Part shown: positions 59,183-64,000 of the stretch, piece after piece
Layout of the letters: each line of letters starts with the position of its first letter
Numbering within the stretch: the stretch's first letter is position 1
NCBI GenBank assembly: GCA_035628915.1
Contig: DASPIW010000057.1
Span: 416,096-480,095, forward strand
Reading direction: 5' to 3'
From: JARBUG01 sp035628915
Lineage (GTDB): Bacteria; Bacillota; Sulfobacillia; Symbiobacteriales; Symbiobacteriaceae
Length of the DNA: 64,000 nucleotides
Made by a program: the position numbers and the translations under genes
Notes under the pieces: model-generated
Databases searched by the model: none
What the model was told of the DNA's origin: nothing
The model's input: only the letters and a program-made list of their open reading frames with translations

Positions 59183-59932
59183 TTATAGCATCGTGAAAGC
59201 ACTGGCAAGAATCAGACCCGCGATGCCGAGCTTCAGCGGCCGGGGCGGCGCCTTGAACGCCAGGCGGCTGCCCAGCAGCACGCCCGGAATGGAGCCGAGC
59301 AGCAGGTTCAGCACCAGAGCGATGTCGATGTTGCCCAGCCCCCAGTGCGACACGGTCGCTACCGCCGTCAGCAGTATGGCGTGAGCAAGGCCCGTGCCGA
59401 CCAACTGCGCTCCCGAAAGCGGCGTGAAGAGCATCAGGACGAGGTCGGTCAGGCTGCCGCTTCCTACGGAGGTCGTTCCCACGACCGCACCGATCACAAA
59501 TCCCAGCCCGATCACAACCCAGGGCCGTGGGTGCTGAAGCTGCTGAACCCATTGCGCATAGCGGCGGCGTGCCAGTTCTGCAAGCAGTACCAGGCTGGCC
59601 GTCACGACCAGAATCAACCCGATGCCATGGCGGATTGCGCCGGGCGACTGAACCAGCCTGGTCAGCACCAGGCTGCCGACCAGGGCGCCGGGCATGCTGC
59701 CCAGCGACATCATGCGCACCCAGTGCCAGTCGACGGACCCCTGGCGGGCGTGGAATCCCAGGCCGGCTACTTTGGTGAACAGGCCATAGCCCAGGTCGCT
59801 GCCCACCACGATGGCCGGGGGGACACCCAGGGCGGTCAGCAGGGGCGCCATGACAGCCCCGCTGCCGACCCCGGTGAGCCCGATCAGAAAGCCGACCGCC
59901 AGACCGGCCAGCGCATAGCTTGGGTGTATCAT
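59183..59932 (-). CDS. TauE/SafE family transporter within the sulfate assimilation operon
   Basis: 249 residues, about eight helices. First-half motif GFLIGLTGVGSGAVMAPLL and second-half GAVVGTTSVGSGSLTDLVLM show the paired glycine signature. It sits between cysH and cysD, 10 bases after the cysH stop, with GAGGTGACG before ATG 59932. No ABC or SulP sulfate importer is in the operon, so it is the best candidate for sulfate uptake, or else for sulfite export. Distinct from the family member next to selD (28002). Confidence 0.88.
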   Translation of the reverse strand: MIHPSYALAGLAVGFLIGLTGVGSGAVMAPLLTALGVPPAIVVGSDLGYGLFTKVAGLGFHARQGSVDWHWVRMMSLGSMPGALVGSLVLTRLVQSPGAIRHGIGLILVVTASLVLLAELARRRYAQWVQQLQHPRPWVVIGLGFVIGAVVGTTSVGSGSLTDLVLMLFTPLSGAQLVGTGLAHAILLTAVATVSHWGLGNIDIALVLNLLLGSIPGVLLGSRLAFKAPPRPLKLGIAGLILASAFTML

Positions 59933-59942
59933 AACCGTCACC

Positions 59943-60641
59943 TCATACTCGGCGTGTAAACGTGTGGAGTCCGCATTCGGTCTTGCCTTTGCCGCTCCAC
60001 CGCCCCGCCCGCTCGTGCTCGCCAGGGAGCGTGGGCCTGGTGCAGGGCTGGCAGCCAATGCTGCTGTACCCCTGGTCCAGCAGCGGGTGATACGGGATGG
60101 CGTGCTCGGAAATGTAGCGCCAGACTTCCTTGCGGCTCCAGTGCGCCAGTGGCAGGACCTTGACCAGGGGCCGGCCTTCCACCTCGTGGTACTCCAGGAG
60201 GCCGGCGTCGCTCCGGGTCTCGGACTGGTCCCGCCTCAGGGCCGTAATCCAGGCATCCAGCCCGGATATGGCACGCTGCATGGGCTCTACCTTGCGAATG
60301 GCACAGCACCCGTCGGGGTCTGTCTCATATAGGGCGCCCGGGTCCGTCGCAGGGCGGTATTCCACCAAATTCAGGTCGTACTTCGCCACGAACTGGTCCC
60401 GGAACGCGTAGGTCTCAGGGAAGTGCAGCCCGGTATCAAGGAAGATGACGGGCACCCGGCGGTCAATGCGGGCGATCATGTGCGCCAGCACGACTCCCTG
60501 GCCGCTGAAGCTGCAGGTCAGCCCGGCCCGCCCCGGGAAGGTTCGGATGGCCCACGCCAACACTTCCTCCGGTGTCGCATCCGCCAGGTTTTGGGCCTGG
60601 CTTCTCACCATCTCGGGGGAGAAAAAGCCGCCGTTACTCAT
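59943..60641 (-). CDS. cysH: Adenylyl-sulfate (APS) reductase, CysH family with 4Fe-4S cysteines
   Basis: 232 residues. Reduces activated sulfate to sulfite with thioredoxin. PP-loop-like LTCSFSGQGVVLAHMIARID, FLDTGLHFPETYAFRD, then DGCCAIRKVEPM, IGCQPCTRP and the catalytic ECGLH near the C terminus. The CC...CxxC set binds a 4Fe-4S cluster and marks APS rather than PAPS as substrate. ATG 60641 has AAGGAG 11 bases upstream; ATG 60650 is too close to it. First gene of cysH-tauE-cysD-cysNC; no sulfite reductase is in the window. Confidence 0.94.
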   Translation of the reverse strand: MSNGGFFSPEMVRSQAQNLADATPEEVLAWAIRTFPGRAGLTCSFSGQGVVLAHMIARIDRRVPVIFLDTGLHFPETYAFRDQFVAKYDLNLVEYRPATDPGALYETDPDGCCAIRKVEPMQRAISGLDAWITALRRDQSETRSDAGLLEYHEVEGRPLVKVLPLAHWSRKEVWRYISEHAIPYHPLLDQGYSSIGCQPCTRPTLPGEHERAGRWSGKGKTECGLHTFTRRV

Positions 60642-60659
60642 TTCGTTCATCGCTCCTTA

Positions 60660-60745
60660 ATAATCATATAAATTCCGATCGGTTTCATATGTTATTCTAG
60701 AATAGCCGGGCCCAGAGATCAAGCCATTGTCCTCCTACCTGAGAA
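60660..60745 (-). promoter_or_regulatory. Promoter/operator region of the sulfate assimilation operon
   Basis: On the minus strand TTGATC-N17-TAGAAT is a plausible promoter, the -10 lying inside a perfect TATTCTAGAATA palindrome (about 60693-60704). A second palindrome CCGATCGG (60675-60682) lies between it and the cysH start. Either could bind a repressor. No SAM riboswitch elements seen. Confidence 0.4.
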
Positions 60746-60768
60746 CAATTTGGGGCACCGATGAAGAA

Positions 60769-60799
60769 CCCCCGTTCTCGACGAAAACGAGAGCGGGGG
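60769..60799 (+). terminator. Terminator-like hairpin between divergent cysH and the gp19-like gene
   Basis: Arms CCCCCGTTCTCG / CGAGAGCGGGGG with loop ACGAAAA; CCTTTATC follows on the plus strand. It terminates no known gene and may insulate the two divergent units. Confidence 0.6.
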
Positions 60800-60857
60800 C
60801 CTTTATCATTCCATTATAAAAACCTAATAGAATCTAGATTTAAGGGGTGATCATACT

Positions 60858-61847
60858 ATGCGGAGGCAGCTTACGTTTTTGATGGCGGCTCTCTTAGTCC
60901 TTTCCGTCCCCTTCCTGATGGGCCCCGCTTCCCCCAGGAGCTATGTGTCGGGCAACTATATGCTGGAATTGGATGGTGTGCAGACAGGGTTCGTCAAGAG
61001 TGTGAAGGGTGGAAACGTCTACGCCGAAGTGATCAACGAGGCGGCGGGGCCCGACTATTTCGTCCGGAAGCATATCGGGCAGCCCAAGTACGAAGACTTC
61101 GAAGTCCAGATCGGGTTCAGCATGACCAAGCCGATCTATGACTGGATCTCTGCTTCCTGGAAAATGAACTACCAGCGGAAGAATGGCGCCGTCATTGCAG
61201 CGGACTACAACTATATCGCCCAGTCGAGGCGCGACTTCACCAACGCCTTGATCACTGAAACAACCATTCCCGCCATGGACGCTGCTTCCAAGGAGCCCGG
61301 CTACTTGACCCTCAAGTTTGCTCCCGAATCGATTCGGAACACAAAAGCGTCAGGCGGAAAGGCGGGGGCCGCAGCCAGCGCCCCGAAGACGGAAGCCCAG
61401 AAACAGTGGCTGCCGTCCAATTTCCGCCTGGAGATCGACGGCCTGGATGCCACCAAGGTGAACAGAATCGATTCATTTACGGTGAAGCAGACGGCCGTGC
61501 AGGATGAAGTGGGCGACGCTCGGGACTACCAGATGGAGCCGGGTAAGCTTGAGTTCCCGAACCTCAAGATCACGCTGCCGGTTTCGAGCGCCGACACCTG
61601 GATCGCCTGGCACGAGGAGTTTGTGATCAAGGGGAACAACGGCCAGGATAAGGAGAAAAACGGGACACTCACCCTGCTCTCGACCAACCGCCAGGAAGTG
61701 CTGGCGACGGTCAGGCTCTTCAACATGGGCATCATATCGATCAAGGAAGCCGCCAACGACTCGAATTCGGACAGCATCCTGCGTTATGAGGTGGAACTCT
61801 ACGTGGAGCGGATGGAGTTCGAGGGACCGGGGGGCGTGAAGAAGTAG
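60858..61847 (+). CDS. Exported protein with two T4-gp19-like (phage tail tube) domains
   Basis: 329 residues. Signal peptide MRRQLTFLMAALLVLSVPFL then MGPASPRS. Two homologous modules follow. The first, about 35-150, opens YMLELDGVQTGFVKSVKGG and ends ADYNYIA..ALITETTIPAMDAA..LTLKFAPE. The second, about 185-320, opens FRLEIDGLDATKVNRIDSFT and ends with LFNMGIISIKEA..RYEVELYVERMEFEG. Both match the layout of gp19/Hcp-like tail tube proteins of contractile injection systems, with the central W-x-A-W/WI pattern. No sheath, baseplate or ATPase gene is nearby, and a signal peptide is unusual for a tube protein. ATG 60858 has AAGGGGTG upstream; own terminator. Confidence 0.72.
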   Translation: MRRQLTFLMAALLVLSVPFLMGPASPRSYVSGNYMLELDGVQTGFVKSVKGGNVYAEVINEAAGPDYFVRKHIGQPKYEDFEVQIGFSMTKPIYDWISASWKMNYQRKNGAVIAADYNYIAQSRRDFTNALITETTIPAMDAASKEPGYLTLKFAPESIRNTKASGGKAGAAASAPKTEAQKQWLPSNFRLEIDGLDATKVNRIDSFTVKQTAVQDEVGDARDYQMEPGKLEFPNLKITLPVSSADTWIAWHEEFVIKGNNGQDKEKNGTLTLLSTNRQEVLATVRLFNMGIISIKEAANDSNSDSILRYEVELYVERMEFEGPGGVKK

Positions 61848-61882
61848 CCTGGCCACATGAGCCCAAAACCCTGGAGGTTCAG

Positions 61883-61908
61883 AGGCATGCACGGGACTGT
61901 GCATGCCT
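61883..61908 (+). terminator. Terminator of the gp19-like gene
   Basis: Perfect 10-bp repeat AGGCATGCAC / GTGCATGCCT with loop GGGACT, followed by TTTCTGTTG. Confidence 0.9.
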
Positions 61909-61966
61909 TTTCTGTTGCGAGTCAAGGTTTTCCGGGCTGTTCTGCACGCTAGTAGAGGTGAATGGC

Positions 61967-62092
61967 ATGACTCGGTTACTCGCACTGCTTACTCTGCTGA
62001 TCGCCGCCCTGGTCGACTACCTGCGTCGGCCCCGCACCACCGCCCGGGCTCCTGGGACCGATCGGGAAAGCCGGGAACGTCCGGTGGCATGA
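61967..62092 (+). CDS. Small membrane peptide, unknown
   Basis: 41 residues: an N-terminal hydrophobic helix (MTRLLALLTLLIAALVDYL) and a basic, Arg/Pro-rich tail ending in PVA. ATG 61967 has AGAGGTG 6 bases upstream, and a strong terminator follows 30 bases after the stop, so a short real transcript is likely. Too small for family assignment. Confidence 0.5.
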   Translation: MTRLLALLTLLIAALVDYLRRPRTTARAPGTDRESRERPVA

Positions 62093-62123
62093 AGGCGCCC
62101 GCACCCCCTGACTTACGAAACTG

Positions 62124-62158
62124 ACAAGAGCCTCGACCCTGGAAGGTCGGGCTCTTGT
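62124..62158 (+). terminator. Terminator of the small membrane peptide gene
   Basis: Arms CAAGAGCC-CGACC / GGTCG-GGCTCTTG with one mismatch, followed by TTCGTC. Confidence 0.8.
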
Positions 62159-62393
62159 TCGTCTCGATGCCTTGCCGCGCTGGTCCCGGAATCAGATGCC
62201 GGGGTCTTTGCCATACTGTCTGTGCCGGAAACAGTTCGGCTATGCGACCGGCGCACTGGCGGGGGGATGGGTTCCCGTTGTACTTCGCTCGGCCGGACTG
62301 GTCACCGAACGTGCAGGCTCCTTTGATGGCCTGCCTGCATCCAGGCGACGTGCTTACCTTTTGGGCAACTTTCGATGAGGAGGAGACATCCCC
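62159..62393 (+). other. Region without a supported gene
   Basis: An open frame (62172-62378) could encode SLPYCLCRKQFGYATGALAG and more, but it has no ribosome site and no recognisable domain. It probably holds the promoter and leader of the membrane protein gene that follows. Confidence 0.3.
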
Positions 62394-63254
62394 GTGTTGT
62401 ACTTGATAACACTAGCTGTGCTCCTCATCTGGATGGTCATGCTGCTCGGGCGGAAAAAGCTTTCATGGCACTCCATACTGACTGCCTACGTGATGTCGGT
62501 CGTTAGTATTGACGTGCTTGAGGTATTGTTCAATTTATTGCTGAAAATGTACAGTTTTCCCACTCACTTGCTTGCCAATCCTCTTGATGACAATCAACTA
62601 GGGATCATTTTTGCCGACACCCTCATTCTGCCATTCGCCTACATCATCTTCGTCCATTTTGCCGTGAACTCCAACCCCTGGCGAATTTCCATTCCCTTTG
62701 CTGCAGCCTTTACGGTGCTGGAGCGCATCTACCTGCACTTGGGGTATTTGGAGTATCATCACTGGAGTACGTGGCTGTCTGCCGGAGTATATGTGATCGG
62801 GTTTCGTATTGGGGCGGAACTGGCCCGACCCATTGTAAGCTATCGTCCACCGGTTCCCTACTGGCTGCGCCTGATCGCCGTTGGACATACCACAAACATG
62901 TGGGTGGGCGCGATATTGGGCTTACCTGTGCTAAAGCTCTATCAATTCCATCCTGGCCTGTTTGTCCACTCCATGGCAGACGACCGGTTTGTAGACCTGG
63001 CATCGGGTCTCGTGTTGGCCGTGTTCTCCGCCGTTTTGGTTCCGCGAACTCCCGGCCGTCTGAAGCCAGTGATACTCGCGGTGCTGGCCGGCATCGGTGC
63101 GTCTTTCAGTTACTACTGCTTCCTTCGCGGCTGGCTAACTTACCACTATTGGAGTCATTCCCTGATGGTGTTGCGGTACGCCATACCGTTCTTGCTAATG
63201 ATGCTGTACGACCGCTGGGAATTGCCGTATGAGCGGCTGCGATCCCGGATTTGA
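62394..63254 (+). CDS. Multi-pass membrane protein, unknown function (paralogue of the protein at 19864)
   Basis: 286 residues, about eight helices. GTG 62394 has GAGGAGGAG upstream. It shares with the 19864 protein the length, helix order and motifs: an early D in helix 2 (SIDVLEVLFN), then K-M-Y-S-F-P, LDDNQLGIIFADTLI and GYLEYHHWSTW. In its second half it has a repeat of the theme, TTNMWVGAILGLPVLKLYQF then HPGLF, suggesting an internal duplication. It is lower in GC than neighbouring genes. The family resembles CBO0543-type proteins; function unknown. Confidence 0.62.
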   Translation: MLYLITLAVLLIWMVMLLGRKKLSWHSILTAYVMSVVSIDVLEVLFNLLLKMYSFPTHLLANPLDDNQLGIIFADTLILPFAYIIFVHFAVNSNPWRISIPFAAAFTVLERIYLHLGYLEYHHWSTWLSAGVYVIGFRIGAELARPIVSYRPPVPYWLRLIAVGHTTNMWVGAILGLPVLKLYQFHPGLFVHSMADDRFVDLASGLVLAVFSAVLVPRTPGRLKPVILAVLAGIGASFSYYCFLRGWLTYHYWSHSLMVLRYAIPFLLMMLYDRWELPYERLRSRI

Positions 63255-63363
63255 GGGAATTTCCGGGTAAAGGGGCACTGAAGGAGGGACTGTCGCATAG
63301 TCAGAGAGAGGGGACACATTATGTCACCCTGTGTGCGACAGCCAGCGGTGTGGAGGTTGGGGC

Positions 63364-63903
63364 ATGGAGGAACAGCGGCTGATGGCCGCCAGCGGGTGGC
63401 CGAAGTTCCTCGGGGAGGTCCGGGTCTCGGACCTTCCAAAGGTCAGCAGTGTCCCGGGGACGAGGAAGGCGGTTCCGCTCCGGAGTCCCGACAAGGCCGC
63501 AGTTGCGGAGATTGCCCGCGATGAGGTCACAATCATGGCTCCGCCGCCCGTCGGCACGACGCCGAACCCACCTCCGTTACTCTTCAATATGGGCTGGCAG
63601 GGCCTGTCGTTCGCCCAGGCCAGTGGTGCACCCCCGGACGTGAGCATCGCCGTGGGCCCGAACCATATCGTGGAGACCATCAACACAGCCATGGCGATCT
63701 ATGACAAGAACGGGCTTATGGTCTCCGGACCGATCTCCCTGGATACGTTCTTCACCACGGCACCCTTCTTCACGTTTGATCCCAAGGTGATGTTTGATTC
63801 GGAATCTGGCCGGTTCTTCCTGGTCCTGATCGGTATCGATGAAGTGGCCAACGTAGGCCGGTGTGGGCGCTCACATTGTCTGAACCAGTCCGGCTCACAT
63901 TAA
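63364..63903 (+). pseudogene. 5' part of a large unknown protein, interrupted by an insertion sequence
   Basis: About 165 genuine residues from ATG 63364 (GGAGG 8 bases upstream). After a Pro-rich segment (MAPPPVGTTPNPPPLLFNMG) comes a beta-propeller-like stretch: PPDVSIAVGPNHIVETINTA, then FFTFDPKVMFDSESGRFFLV. Proteins with the latter pattern are long (>400 residues) and usually extracellular. After NVG the frame turns into CGRSHCLNQSGSH-stop, which is insertion-sequence end DNA. No signal peptide is visible at this start. Confidence 0.6.
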
Positions 63904-64000
63904 GTGAACCGACCTGGGCACGTGCTTGCTTACAATAAGTGAACCCAAACGGAAAACCGGGGACTACGCCCCGGTCGTTGCTTTATTCGGCGAGCAGTGC
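63862..64000 (+). mobile_element. Left end of an insertion sequence (continues past the window)
   Basis: Beginning near TGTGGGCGCTCAC at 63862, the coding pattern of the host gene stops. Three 18-bp repeats GCTCACATT-N3-TGAACC follow at 63869-63886, 63893-63910 and 63928-63945 (the last with two changes). Multiple terminal repeats of this kind are transposase-binding sites in, for example, IS21-type elements. A hairpin ACCGGGG..CCCCGGT follows at about 63955-63974. The transposase gene is outside the window, so the family is not fixed. Confidence 0.6.
63869..63945 (+). repeat. Three 18-bp direct repeats in the insertion sequence end
   Basis: Units GCTCACATTGTCTGAACC, GCTCACATTAAGTGAACC and GCTTACAATAAGTGAACC at 63869, 63893 and 63928, with 24- and 35-base steps. 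Confidence 0.8.

Noticed and set aside
63282..63354. Inverted repeat CTGTCGCA / TGCGACAG as the end of a second mobile element
   Set aside because: Only about 8 bp long, with no flanking duplication and no transposase; most likely a local hairpin.

Overview
The window reads as chromosomal DNA from a high-GC Firmicute of the Symbiobacterium / deep-branching Clostridia type. This is inference from gene content, not from a marker gene. The signs are T-box leaders before lysS and proBA, strong AGGAGG-type ribosome binding sites with frequent GTG and TTG starts, ECF sigma/anti-sigma pairs, a 4Fe-4S-type hybrid cluster protein, a selenocysteine-containing SelD and GC-rich coding bias. I saw no rRNA or tRNA gene and no CRISPR array.

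Layout. 1-9.4 kb: 5' part of hcp with two palindromic operators; a MoxR/DUF58/DUF4129 operon; a graveyard holding an EAL-domain pseudogene and a chemoreceptor tail; a one-domain GDT1 (UPF0016) Mn/Ca transporter; a DUF990-type ABC permease pair without its ATPase; a lipoprotein. 9.4-15.2 kb: Lys T-box plus lysS, an unknown protein, a large secreted subtilisin with Ig-like and two PPC domains. 15.3-23.7 kb: an ato-like module (scoA-scoB-thiolase) with a sigma-54-type promoter, a membrane diguanylate cyclase, an SLH remnant, an unknown membrane protein, and an AtoS/AtoC-like kinase and sigma-54 activator. 23.8-29.9 kb: an unknown gene, a 21-bp tandem repeat, beta-carbonic anhydrase, an ECF sigma/anti-sigma pair, a LysR regulator divergent from tauE-selD; selD carries an in-frame UGA. 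30-35.6 kb: a NarL-type two-component system next to two near-identical promoters, one driving a small membrane protein plus a broken membrane gene, the other a MacB-like ABC exporter. 35.6-43.4 kb: a methyltransferase, SsuBC-like ABC genes without a binding protein, MATE and MFS exporters, a second ECF/anti-sigma pair, an ArsP-like permease. 43.4-50.6 kb: Pro T-box plus proBA, small metal-binding and YCII proteins, a flavin reductase, a VOC protein, a PAS-GGDEF-EAL protein. 50.6-56.3 kb: GYF_2 protein, cytochrome c remnant, ferritin, metallophosphoesterase, RRM protein, 4Fe-4S subunit and unknowns. 56.3-60.7 kb: sulfate assimilation operon cysH-tauE-cysD-cysNC. 60.8-64 kb: a secreted protein with two T4-gp19-like (tail tube) domains, small ORFs, a paralogue of the 19.9 kb membrane protein, and a gene cut by the end of an insertion sequence.

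How the parts work together. Several regulator/target pairs can be read directly. The sigma-54 activator and kinase probably drive the ketone-body CoA-transferase/thiolase operon 3 kb away. The NarL-type pair sits beside two promoters that share three sequence blocks at identical spacing. Both ECF sigma genes carry the same 14-bp upstream box. Cyclic-di-GMP signalling is represented by two intact genes and one dead one. Decay is also visible as chemoreceptor, SLH, cytochrome c and DUF2269-like remnants.
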